Translations under genes and position numbers: made by a program
Notes under the pieces: model-generated
Databases searched by the model: none
Told to the model about the DNA's origin: nothing
What the model saw: the letters and a program-made list of their open reading frames with translations, nothing else
Part shown: positions 44,620-54,159 of the stretch, piece after piece
How positions within the stretch are numbered: position 1 is the stretch's first letter
How the letters are laid out: each line of letters opens with the position of its first letter
NCBI RefSeq assembly: GCF_025780075.1
Contig: NZ_JAOXHM010000004.1
Location: 1-64,000 of the forward strand
Origin: Ureaplasma sp. ES3154-GEN
GTDB lineage: Bacteria > Bacillota_I > Bacilli_A > Mycoplasmatales > Mycoplasmoidaceae
Length of the DNA: 64,000 nt
Direction of reading: 5' to 3'

Positions 44620-44641
44620 CAAAAAGTATTTTTACTTTTTG
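44620..44641. promoter_or_regulatory. Inverted repeat in divergent exporter / RNase J-like promoter region
   Basis: Perfect 9-bp arms CAAAAAGTA / TACTTTTTG with a 4-base centre, in the 87-bp gap between the two divergent starts. It may be an operator or a hairpin in one leader. Confidence 0.5.
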
Positions 44642-44675
44642 AACAATTAATACATTACTAATGAGGTATAAAACT

Positions 44676-46355
44676 ATGGCTAAAATTAAATTCCTTGCCC
44701 TTGGTGGGCAGGATGAAAAAGGAAAAAATTGTTTTATTATTGAAATCGATGATGAAATTTTTATTTTTAATGCAGGAGCAAAACTTCCTGATAACAATAT
44801 GTTTGGGGTAAACAACATCGTTGCTGACTACTCTTATTTACAAAAAAACGTTAAACGCATTAAAGGGATTTTCATTGCAACTCCCGTGTATGCAAATTTA
44901 ATGGGTTTAAAACTTTTATTAGCGCAAACTAACTTCAACATTCCTATTTACACGTCACCAATTGGAGCAATTGTCATTGAAAAAATGTTTGAAACAAAAG
45001 TTAATAACAAGTTAATTCATCCAAATATTATTCAAGTTAAAACTTTCGAGGATCTTAAAGTAGGAAGTATCATTATAAATGCTTTTAAGGTAGCGAATTC
45101 CATTCCCAATTCGCTTGCTTTTGTTTTAAAAACGAAAGATGGGAATATCGTTTATGTTGATGATTTTATTATTTCCAATGATAAAAACAAAACATTTGAA
45201 TCGCAAGTTAATAATGCACATCAAATTGTGAAAAATAATACACTTGCGGTTGTAATGGGAATGAATAATGCTGGAAAATCGGGATTAACAGCGCCCCACC
45301 ATAAAAACAAGAATTTTTATGAAGATGTTTTAGGCGCAACAACTAATCGCTTGTTTGTAGGTTGTTACGCACACGACGTATATACAATTTTTAGTTTAGC
45401 AACATTAGCTAAACAAACTAATCGTCCTTTTATTATTTACTCAAACACTTTCATTAATGTTTTCAATGGAATTATTCGTAATCGATTGTATTCGGCAAAG
45501 AATTTAATTTCTCTACCAATTAGTGAAATTAATAAAAATGATAATGCAATTGTTGTGGTAATTGAAAACCAAGATAATTTGTTTGTTCGTTTAAACAAAA
45601 TTCTTGACGATGAAGATAAGGTTGTGCATTTAAATACCAATGATACCCTTGTATTAGGAGTAACCATTACCCCTGGATATGAGTCATTAGCAGCTGATTT
45701 ATCTGACCACGTGCATAAGTTAAACATTCCTTATTTTACATTACCAAAAACAATCTTGCCAATGCAAGCTTGTGATGAAGATATTAAACAATTTATTAAT
45801 ATTATGAACCCTAAATATGTAATTCCTATTAGCGGATTATATAAAACAGAAACTAAGTTTCATAAGGCATTAAGTACAACCCAGATTAAACCTGAAAATA
45901 TTATTAGTTTAGATAATGGAGAAACAAAAACAATTCTTAACGGAGAATTAAGTAAAGAATCTGAAATTATTCGTTTAACCGAAAAAATGATTTCTAATTT
46001 TAACACCCTTGATGTAGGGGAAGGAATTTTGTATGAACGTCGCCAAATGGGTGAAAATGGAATCATTGTTTTATCAATGGTTTTTGATAAAAAGCACCAA
46101 CGTTTAATTGATTTCTTTGATTTTAAATATTTTGGCGTAATTAATAATAATAACCAAACACAATCAACAGTTAAAGAGATTCAGGATAACTTTAGAAAGA
46201 TGTTTGTTGATTGTATTGTTTATGATAAGCAAAAACGCTTAAATTTGAAAGAAACAAAAAACAACGCTCGTAGATTGTTAGCTAAGTTGTTTGAAAAGAA
46301 ATTTAACAAACGACCTTTAGTTTTACCAACAATTATCGATCACTATGAAGGTTAA
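44676..46355 (+). CDS. RNase J-like metallo-beta-lactamase protein lacking metal ligands
   Basis: 559 residues with the layout of RNase J: beta-lactamase core, beta-CASP insertion (about 215-350) and a C-terminal domain. N-terminal A-L-G-G-Q-D-E-K-G-K-N resembles the family's A-L-G-G-x-x-E-x-G-K-N. The H-x-H-x-D-H ligands are replaced at Thr69, Val71, Ala73 and Asn74, and the late S-G-H motif is S-G-L. It is therefore probably a non-catalytic RNase J2-like subunit paired with an active RNase J elsewhere. Start at ATG 44676 behind GAGGT, rather than ATG 44661. Confidence 0.88.
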   Translation: MAKIKFLALGGQDEKGKNCFIIEIDDEIFIFNAGAKLPDNNMFGVNNIVADYSYLQKNVKRIKGIFIATPVYANLMGLKLLLAQTNFNIPIYTSPIGAIVIEKMFETKVNNKLIHPNIIQVKTFEDLKVGSIIINAFKVANSIPNSLAFVLKTKDGNIVYVDDFIISNDKNKTFESQVNNAHQIVKNNTLAVVMGMNNAGKSGLTAPHHKNKNFYEDVLGATTNRLFVGCYAHDVYTIFSLATLAKQTNRPFIIYSNTFINVFNGIIRNRLYSAKNLISLPISEINKNDNAIVVVIENQDNLFVRLNKILDDEDKVVHLNTNDTLVLGVTITPGYESLAADLSDHVHKLNIPYFTLPKTILPMQACDEDIKQFINIMNPKYVIPISGLYKTETKFHKALSTTQIKPENIISLDNGETKTILNGELSKESEIIRLTEKMISNFNTLDVGEGILYERRQMGENGIIVLSMVFDKKHQRLIDFFDFKYFGVINNNNQTQSTVKEIQDNFRKMFVDCIVYDKQKRLNLKETKNNARRLLAKLFEKKFNKRPLVLPTIIDHYEG

Positions 46356-46358
46356 TTT

Positions 46359-48665
46359 ATGAGTACGCAAGAAATAGTTCATAAACCAAAAAGAATTAAA
46401 AAAGAACAAAAGCAATTAGCCAAAAAATGAAAAGTATTAATTTATACTGTTTTACTTTTTTTGCTACTATCAACCATCGCTAAAGTTCCATATTTTACTA
46501 GCATTGTTGATTATGTTATTGAATACTTTTTTGGTTTTAGCAAGTACATTATTTATTTCTTTTTAGTTTTGCTTTCTATTTTTTGGTGAACTAAAAAAAT
46601 TAGGAAGCAAATATTTAATAGATATACAATTCCGGTTTATGTTTTGTTTCCGATTATTTTCAGTTTGTTTTTAGGATATATTGCATATTTAAATCTTGTT
46701 ACAGCACCATATATTTTTGTAGATGGACATTATGCACAGATTTTTAGTAATTTATGGAGCGAAAATTTTTTCTTAAGCATTAGTCATTTGCGATATTATT
46801 TCCTACTAAAAAACATTGGTTTTGGTGGAATTATTGGCTACACAAATTTAGATTTATATATTCGTCATATTGTTATTTTTATGATTGTTTTATTAAGTTT
46901 TGTGTTTCTAGCTATTTTTATTTTCTTTGGAATTTATGTGATTCGAAATAGAAAACATTTTTATAAAGCAAAATTATGATTTTTAAATAAACTGGTTAAG
47001 AATATAAATGATGCACATAAAAAACAGTTTGTGTTGTTTGATGAGACGGAACAAGGAATATCGGTAGAAAAGAATATTAACCAGCAACCAACGCAAATTA
47101 GTCAATCTAACGAAAGTATAGAATCACAAAACCAAATAACACCAAATACACCAACGGTTATTACTACTAAACCACTGATGGTCAATGACCAAGAAATATT
47201 TGTTGATCGTGAAAATGCATACGAAGAAACTAAAACTAAAACATCTTGCGTTCCAACAGCAGAATTTGTCGAATCATCGGTGATTAAAAGCAAACTAATT
47301 GGTATTGATGAGAAAGAAGATTTGAAAGTGGTTACTCCACCAAAACAAATTATTTATGAACCAACTGTTGAAGAAGAAAAAAACCCCGGAATAACATCGC
47401 CGACTGAAGATGTTATACCGGTTGTTTACAAACAAACTAAGGCTTCAAGTTTTACAAAAAAACTGAATCTAACGGATGATAACTCTGGATTTAAGAAAAC
47501 ACAAAAATTCACATTGTCTATTCAAGAGTTATTAGAAAATAAGCAAATGAGCATAAACGAAAAAGTGGTATTTAGTGGGGATGAAGATTATTATCATGAA
47601 TTAAATAATATGATTAATAAGGTAGATCATAACTTTATGCAATTTGCTCGTCTAAAAAACTTCAATTTCCAGCTTGTACATAAAAGCACATACTTTTCAG
47701 TTGCAGAAGTGGTTTACAGTGCCGATAATTTAGATTTAAACGAGTTTATATCCCAAAATAATTTAATTATTATTGAAGCTCTTTCTTTGAATCAAAATGA
47801 TGCACAAATTAAACTTTATCAACAAAATAAAAACCTTGCCATCCAAATTACAAGCCGTAAGTTTAACAGCTCATTTAGTTTAAAAAATGAAATAATGATG
47901 CTTGATGATATAGAACGTGAAAACTTCAATCTAATTTATGGAAAAGATAAAAATCGAGAGGTTGTCTGATCAAATGAATCAGACGGAAATCTGATCATCT
48001 ATGGATCTGCTAAAGGTTCGGGCCGTTCTATGCTAATATCTAATTTAGTGCTTGGGTGTTTATTAACACATAAATCAAGTGATATTGATTTATATTTATT
48101 TGATGATAATACAAAATTAACAAAGACATTTGCAAATTTAAGACACACACGTAAAGTAATTAACTTTTCTAACCCTTATGAAGTCATTAATCAATTAAAA
48201 AATATTCAGACGACATTTAATGACATTAAAAACACAATGATCAGCAAGGGTGTAGATAATTTTTATGAATTAAACCATATGTCAAACAACCAATATAAGT
48301 TGAGTTTACTAGTGATGAGTGAATTTGCAACAATGCTATCAAGCCCTTATAAAGACCGTTTTTTAATTTTAATGCAAAATATTATTGCATTATCAGCCAG
48401 CGTTGGATGTCTTGTTGTTTTAGCGACGGAAGTCGTTGATGAATCAACAAGTACTTGAGCTGAAATGTTTGAAAATATTGCAATTCTTAAACTTAATAAT
48501 GAGTATGAATCGACATTGATTTCTAAACACAATTGATTACATAATTTAAATGGTATGGGTGATTTAGTTTTAATGAAAGCGAATAGCGAACAAGTATTGC
48601 GTTTACAAATTGCGAAGATCACAAATGACGAAATTGCGTCTTTAATTAAAAAATTAGACAATTAA
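46359..48665 (+). CDS. FtsK/SpoIIIE-like membrane protein with degenerate motor
   Basis: 768 residues, starting 3 nt after the RNase J-like gene. Four N-terminal helices (about 25-200), a long acidic/Thr-rich linker (about 225-390) and a motor-like domain (about 400-768). Walker A reads Y-G-S-A-K-G-S-G-R-S-M, with Arg for the catalytic Lys; the Walker B equivalent L-L-V-M-S-E-F-A-T has Ser for the first Asp but keeps Glu. No gamma winged-helix domain is seen at the end. It may bind the division site or DNA without translocating. Confidence 0.8.
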
Positions 48666-48712
48666 TACATGAAAAAATATAAACCTAATAGGAAATAGGT
48701 TCATATGTATTA
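48663..48712 (+). other. Imperfect hairpin upstream of leucyl aminopeptidase
   Basis: TAATACAT (48663-48670) pairs with ATGTATTA (48705-48712), enclosing an AACCT/AGGTT stem. It overlaps the end of the FtsK-like gene. Weak terminator or regulatory element. Confidence 0.4.
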
Positions 48713-48754
48713 AAATTAATATATTAATGAATATATTTTAAGAAAGAGAATATT

Positions 48755-50113
48755 ATGACTTTTAATAAAAAAGAAAACTTTGTTTATGAACTTAGTGCTG
48801 TAAGTGCTGATCATAACACACCAGGTTTTGAAAAGAAAAACAAATTACATGAAGTATTTGGAAATGTATATGAAAAAGAGCATCGTTTAGTTTTTGGCGA
48901 AAATTTTGACACAAATGAACTTTGAAGATCATTAACTAAATTTTTATCATCTGCGGCTAAACCTGTAAGCGTGAATCTTGATTCATTTTTAAAATTAGTA
49001 AATGAAGACCAAGTAGAATCAGTGGTAGGGATCGTTGTCGCAGCATTAGAATATGTTCAAGCAACACCTTATTCAGAAAAAACGGATCAAACTCCTAAAA
49101 ATGAACACAATTTAGTGTATAATCCAGAATTGCAATTATTAATTGATAAACACGTTGTGATTGCTGAATCACAAACATTTGCTCGTATGCTGCAAGACAC
49201 ACCATCTAACAAAATGTCACCTGGTGATTTCGAAGAAGCAATTCGTGCTAAATTCTCAGGAATTGAAAATGTTAAAATTAGCGTTTTAAATCGTAATGAT
49301 TTAAAAGAAAAAGGTTTTGGGTGTCACTATGGTGTTGGGAAAGCTGCTGTGTCAGAAAGTTACCAACCGCGTTTGTTGGTATTAGAATATAATACAAAAC
49401 CAAGCAACCAAAAATATGCATTCGTTGGTAAAGGTGTATGTTTTGATACTGGTGGAAATAACATTAAAACTGGTTCACATATGCGTTGAATGAAATTTGA
49501 TATGTCAGGAGCTGCTATTGTCGCTTCAACATTATATGCTTTAGCACGAAACAAAGAACAAGTAAATGTTGTAATGCTTTGCCCACTAGTATTTAATTTG
49601 GCTGGGATTGAAGCTCAAAGACCAGATGACGTTGTAACTGCTTACAATGGCAAAACTGTGGAAATTGATAATACAGATGCTGAGGGTCGTTTAATCCTGT
49701 GTGACGCTTTAACATATGCTGCTAAGGACATGAAAGCTGATAAATTAATTGATATTGCCACTTTAACTGGCGCAATGATTTATGCTTTAGGTGAAACTTA
49801 TTCAGGAGTTTGAACAACAACTGATTGCTTATGAAGAGATTCAGAAGCAGCAGCGAAATATGCTGGGGAACTAGTGTGACGTTTGCCGTTCCATTATGAT
49901 TTTAAAAATTTATTAAAATCAAATGTAGCTGATATTGCTAACTCTGTAAGTGACCCACGGGGTGGTTCTTCACGTGCAGCCGCTTATCTAAAAGAATTTA
50001 CAGAAGATAAACCATACGCACACTTTGACGTTGCGATTACTGCAGATGTTGGGCACCAAGGTACAGGTGTTATGTTAAGAACATTCTACAAATTAGCAAC
50101 TGATCAAAGATAA
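48755..50113 (+). CDS. pepA: Leucyl aminopeptidase, M17 family
   Basis: 452 residues. Cytosolic di-zinc aminopeptidase. Metal and catalytic residues lie in F-V-G-K-G-V-C-F-D-T-G-G (Lys, Asp), K-F-D-M-S-G-A (Asp), and N-T-D-A-E-G-R-L-I-L (Asp, Glu, Arg). The N-terminal ~160 residues form the less conserved macro-like domain. Several TGA Trps. It supplies amino acids from peptides in a host-dependent cell. Confidence 0.95.
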
Positions 50114-50123
50114 TTTAAGAAAT

Positions 50124-50165
50124 AAAAAACAATCAAGATTAATTATCTTTGATTGTTTTTTGTTG
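50124..50165 (+). terminator. Terminator after leucyl aminopeptidase
   Basis: ACAATCAA / TTGATTGT stem flanked by A- and T-runs. Confidence 0.85.
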
Positions 50166-50176
50166 TAAATAAATAA

Positions 50177-50206
50177 AAAAGTAAGAGGTTTAATACTCTT
50201 ACTTTT
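50177..50206 (-). terminator. Terminator of the acpP/tRNA-Trp unit
   Basis: Eleven-bp perfect stem AAAAGTAAGAG / CTCTTACTTTT directly downstream of the minus-strand tRNA-Trp. Confidence 0.8.
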
Positions 50207-50215
50207 ATTATTAAA

Positions 50216-50291
50216 TGGCAGGGGTAGTAGGACTCGAACCCACAACACACGGATTTGAAGTCCGTAGTTCTGCCAATTGAACTATACCCCT
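50216..50291 (-). tRNA. tRNA-Trp (UCA), reads UGA
   Basis: Acceptor AGGGGTA/TACCCCT, anticodon stem ACGGA/TCCGT with loop CTTCAAA, so the anticodon is UCA; encoded CCA. It decodes UGA as Trp, the hallmark of translation table 4. Confidence 0.96.
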
Positions 50292-50339
50292 ATAAAATAC
50301 ACCATAATATTATACAATATTTACAAGAAAAAAGAAACA

Positions 50340-50567
50340 CTAAAAGTGTTTCTCAAATGCTTCGATTAAATCTTTTAGGGTTTTAATACTAATTAGTTCG
50401 TCATCGCTCAAGCGCACATTTAATTCATCTTCAATATCAACAATTAGATCCATTGCTGCAAGCGAATCAATCCCTAAACTTTTTAAATTTGTCGCTGGAT
50501 TATTAATATCTCCAATGTTTATTTTCTTTGTTTGTGCAATTCTCACAATAGTTTTCCGTACGTCCAT
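50340..50567 (-). CDS. acpP: Acyl carrier protein
   Basis: 75 residues. The phosphopantetheine Ser lies in L-G-I-D-S-L-A-A-M-D-L (about residue 35) in an acidic helical protein. Strong AGGAGGA site, 8 nt after the preceding gene. No fatty-acid synthesis genes are in the window; in Mollicutes ACP is kept for acyl transfer in lipid synthesis. Confidence 0.95.
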   Translation of the reverse strand: MDVRKTIVRIAQTKKINIGDINNPATNLKSLGIDSLAAMDLIVDIEDELNVRLSDDELISIKTLKDLIEAFEKHF

Positions 50568-50575
50568 AATTCCTC

Positions 50576-51595
50576 CTAAGATAATTTTATAATTATTTGA
50601 TCATAGAACTGTTGTTTTACTGGTGTATTGGGGTCATTAATTTGTCAATTAGCAACAATTAGTAGTTGTTGATTGATTAACTTATATTTTACATCATATT
50701 CTAGTGTATTTCATATTCGTTTAAATTGATCAAATGAAAGAATGGCTTTAATAATTATTAGTTTTAACTGCTCTTTGATTTTAGATTCAGCAAACTCTTT
50801 TCTACCATCGTCTGTGTTAAAAAATATTTGATAGTCAATTAGTTCTAAAAAATCTGGCATTGTTTTTAAAACGTTAATAATGTTAAAGCGTGTTAATTTA
50901 ATGTGCTCAATTTCTGCTTCATGTTGGATATTATCTATTAGTTTATTAGCAATTGGGACAATGATTTTGTCATTGGATTCAGGTTTATAAACAGCGGCTT
51001 CAGGTTGAAGGATGTCTTCGGTTGTAGATTCTGTATTGTCCAAAGGCTGATTACCAGAATCATCATGCTCTTCTTTAAGTGCACTATCATTAGTGTTTTG
51101 TGTTGTTTTGTTATTAATTATTGAGTTGATTGATTTCATTGAACTAGATTGTTCAATAATTTTATTGTTTTTATCTATTTGTGGTTCTTTGATATTCGGT
51201 GTACTATCCCTTTTGTTTTCTAAATGTTTTGTGATGGCAGGAATTTCTGTTAATGGTTTTGTTTTTTGGTTGCTAATTATTTTTTCAGGTTCATTGACAA
51301 TGAGAATTTCTTTTCTTATTTCTTTAATTTGATCGTTTTTATCTAGTACTTTTTTTGTACCTGTAATATTGAAGATTTTATTTTTTTCTATTATTAAATT
51401 TGATTGATCTTTATTCAAGGGTTGAAACGGAATGACATCAATAGATTTATTATGTGATTTTTCGACTTTTTTAGTAGATAGCGCAATTCCAAGACCTACA
51501 CCCGATCCAATAATCCCTAAGCCTAGTAACGAAAAAAATATAGTTTTAGTATGCGGTTTTTGTCATATGTATTTAAATTTCTGTGAAACCTTCAT
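50576..51595 (-). CDS. Unknown single-span protein with long disordered region
   Basis: 339 residues. M-K-V-S-Q-K-F-K-Y-I-W start, one hydrophobic helix (about 18-37), then ~200 charged, low-complexity residues (Lys, Glu, Asn, Ser, Thr; likely disordered), and a more structured end (about 225-335) with F-L-E-L-I-D-Y-Q-I-F-F-N. No family recognised. It overlaps the gene before by 23 nt and ends just ahead of acpP. Confidence 0.72.
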
Positions 51596-52700
51596 AATTT
51601 TTAATCTCCAAACTTTCAATTTTAATTAATGGTTTATTGTTACTAATGAAATTGTTGTCAAAAACTAAATCCTGTTTAATTTTATAAGTTGCCGGTGTTT
51701 TATAATTAGTTTTAATTGTGGCGTTTAATTGGACGGTTTGTGCTTTTGGTAATCAAATTCCTCTAAAACCATTTTGTATATCGATTACAATCTCGTCGTT
51801 TAAAAAATCATAACGTAATGGTGTTTTAGGATTTAATTTTAAGACTTTTGTTTCAGGATTAAAATTCTCATTCAATGTATCTAATGGTTCTATTCATTCA
51901 AAGCGTTTTGTTTCATTAGCAAGATTTTTATAAGTAAATCAGAATTTAATTTGAACGACATCGTCACGTTGTACATACATTCATGATTGAACATTTAAGT
52001 TGCCTAGTTCGCTTGCACGTTTATTGTTTTTAAAATGATGCTCTCGTGTATAGTTTGCTAGACGAAAAATAACATCACTATGGTTTGCATTTAAATTAAG
52101 TGGGTTATTTAATGGAAAGGTATTTGCATAATAGTAAATATATGGCCGTAGCTTTTGTCAATTTAGAGTTTTAAGAACACTAGTGCGGTTAGAAATATAA
52201 TTAATCTGATCATGTACCCGGACATCATCTGTGATTTTAATTTGCATTCTAAATTCCATCATTTGTTTAATAATTTCCTGTGTGCTTAATCCGGTTTCGT
52301 TAAGATTAATACTAACATTAGTCATAAATTCATGTTGTATTCGTGTTCCTCCTGATGAAAATCGAATTTCTTTTGTTGCCTCCTCAACTAAACTTAGATT
52401 TTTAAAAACTCCTATAGATGAATTAATATCTAAATAAAAATAATTATTTGGCAATTGAAAATCACCCATTATATGTACAATAATTTTCAATTGTAGTACG
52501 TTACGAATTGTTTCGTGTCTAACTGTGTACTGATTGATATAAAAAACACGATTTTTGTTTTCAAAATAATCTGCAAGTTCATAAGGAATATTCATTGGTC
52601 TAATATAATAATTTTGCTTTTCTGATTGCTTATGTCGTGAGGTTTGACTGGCAATTTGGTTATAGATAATAGGCGTATTAATTATCATAAGAAATATCAT
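51573..52700 (-). CDS. Unknown 375-residue protein
   Basis: 375 residues in one frame, with TGA Trp codons from 52160 on. No convincing signal peptide; a short hydrophobic M-I-F-L-M-I-I start, then mixed, probably beta-rich sequence with Asn, Lys, Tyr and Phe. No motif recognised. The AAAGG before ATG 52700 has no spacing, so ATG 52685 is a possible alternative. Its start overlaps the stop of the small ORF upstream, so it may be read by coupling. Confidence 0.7.
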
Positions 52701-52858
52701 CCTTTCATTTTAGTATATTGAGTGATTAAATAGCGTTTGTATATTTGATACCACTTACAAAATCATCAACACTTAATAAAAGTGGATAAATGTTGATTGT
52801 TTCATTGCTGACAATAAAGGTTTTGTAGGATTTGATTAATTAATTTATATTTCTTCAT
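52682..52858 (-). CDS. Possible 58-residue Trp/Cys/Tyr-rich peptide
   Basis: ATG at 52858 with GAGGTG six nt upstream, open to TAA at 52684-52682. Six Trp in 58 residues, five of them TGA, plus three Cys and many aromatic residues (I-K-C-W-W-F-C-K-W-Y in the middle). Its end overlaps the start of the 375-residue gene by 19 nt. Such a short ORF is invisible under the standard code. The ribosome site and the coupling argue for it; the odd composition argues for chance. It could also be a leader peptide controlling the next gene. Confidence 0.4.
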
Positions 52859-53028
52859 TTTCTTCACCTCATTAGTAACAACCGTTGATTCTTTACAAAT
52901 TTACTAAAAAAGAAAATTATTTTTAATGACATGACGATAATAAACAAAATATTGTTTTTTAGGCTAAAAATAATTTATTTGGTTTTTTGATAGACATTTA
53001 CTTATAATATATAGAGTATTTAAAAAAA
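52859..53028. promoter_or_regulatory. Divergent intergenic region with tRNA-Arg promoter
   Basis: TATAAT at 53003-53008 with TTGGTT 18 bp upstream drives the plus-strand tRNAs. The minus-strand promoter for the 58-residue ORF is not clear in this AT-rich stretch. Confidence 0.5.
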
Positions 53029-53105
53029 GCACCTGTAGCTCAGTAGGATAGAGCATACGCCTTCTAAGCGTACGGTCAGGGGTTCGAATCCCTTCAGGTG
53101 CGCCA
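53029..53105 (+). tRNA. tRNA-Arg (UCU)
   Basis: Acceptor GCACCTG/CAGGTGC, loop CTTCTAA, encoded CCA. Confidence 0.95.
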
Positions 53106-53115
53106 TTTAAAAACT

Positions 53116-53138
53116 AATCTGCAAAAGCAGATTTTTTT
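53116..53138 (+). terminator. Terminator after tRNA-Arg (UCU)
   Basis: AATCTGC / GCAGATT stem, AAAA loop, T-run. A TATAAT at 53141-53146 follows for the next tRNA. Confidence 0.8.
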
Positions 53139-53156
53139 ATTATAATTAATATGTAT

Positions 53157-53233
53157 GCACCCATAGTTCAATCGGATAGAGCGTATGTCTTCGGAACATA
53201 ATGTTAGGGGTTCAAGTCCTCTTGGGTGCGCCA
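53157..53233 (+). tRNA. tRNA-Arg (UCG)
   Basis: Acceptor GCACCCA/TGGGTGC, anticodon loop CTTCGGA, encoded CCA. Confidence 0.93.
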
Positions 53234-53241
53234 TTATTTCC

Positions 53242-53270
53242 AACTAGACCTACTCTAGGTCTAGTTTTTT
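53242..53270 (+). terminator. Terminator after tRNA-Arg (UCG)
   Basis: AACTAGACCT / AGGTCTAGTT perfect 10-bp stem and T-run. Confidence 0.9.
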
Positions 53271-53304
53271 AATCATTTAGGAGTTTAAGAAAAACAAAAG
53301 AACT

Positions 53305-53337
53305 GTCATAGTATTTTATGACTAGTCCTTATATAAT
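53305..53337 (+). promoter_or_regulatory. Promoter of the RDD-pcrA-ymdB operon
   Basis: TATAAT at 53332-53337. The GTCATA / TATGAC inverted repeat (53305-53310, 53317-53322) lies over the -35 region. Confidence 0.5.
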
Positions 53338-53363
53338 ATAAATATTGTTAAAGGAGTGATATT

Positions 53364-54146
53364 GTGTTTGATTATGACAGAGAGTATTCGTTAGTCAAAA
53401 AAGGGCAACGAATGAAGGCAGCAGCTACAGATTTCATTTTTGTTTTTTTGCTTGCAATTGGTTTATCTTTTCTTGTTTTCATTAAATCTGAATTTGCGTT
53501 TAGAGACTTGTTTGTGTCGCAAAAAGATACAACATTAGAAAATGTATTGCAAAAACCCGTTTTTGAACCATGACGAGTGTTTGTGATGGCCCTGATTTCT
53601 TTCGTCGTTTACTTTACTTATTTTATTATTATTCCAACATTTAATCATTCTGCTACTTTGTTTCGTAGGGTTTTTAAGATTCATATTATTTCATTAGTTA
53701 AACAAAACGATAAAAGAATTTTATGTTTATCCCTAATCAAGCAATCTTTACTTGTTTGATTTTTATTTTCATTGGTTTCACTACTTGTTGTTAGTTTTGG
53801 ATTTGCATTCGACATTAATGACAAGTATCAACGGTTCCAATATATTCAATTTATTAGGGGTGCAATTGCTATTAATACACCTGATGATGCTGATACAACT
53901 GCACAAGTGTTAGCATACTTATCAAAAAGCTTATTTTCAATTATTGGTTTATTAAGCATTATCGCATTGATTAGTTTGTTTCTAAAAAGGTTTCAGCGAC
54001 CTTTGCAAGACCAAATGGCTAATGTTGCGGTTTTAGACTTGCGAAATGTTCAAATAATAAAAGATAAACCCCAAAACCAACCACATTCTAAACCTGTAAC
54101 TGATCATTATAATGAGGTTTTAAAAGAATTAGATCAAATTAAATAA
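53364..54146 (+). CDS. RDD-family membrane protein
   Basis: 260 residues from a GTG start seven nt after AAAGGAG. The N-terminus has G-Q-R-M-K-A-A-A-T-D-F, and the mid-region R-R-V-F-K-I-H-I-I, both of RDD type. Four to five hydrophobic helices, then a charged cytoplasmic tail. Two Trp as TGA. Function of RDD proteins here is unknown. First gene before pcrA and ymdB. Confidence 0.75.
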
Positions 54147-54159
54147 AAGAGGAGTATTT

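Noticed and set aside
52682-52858. Cargo peptide of the C39 exporter
   Set aside because: The 58-residue ORF has no double-glycine leader and lies 8 kb away in another operon.
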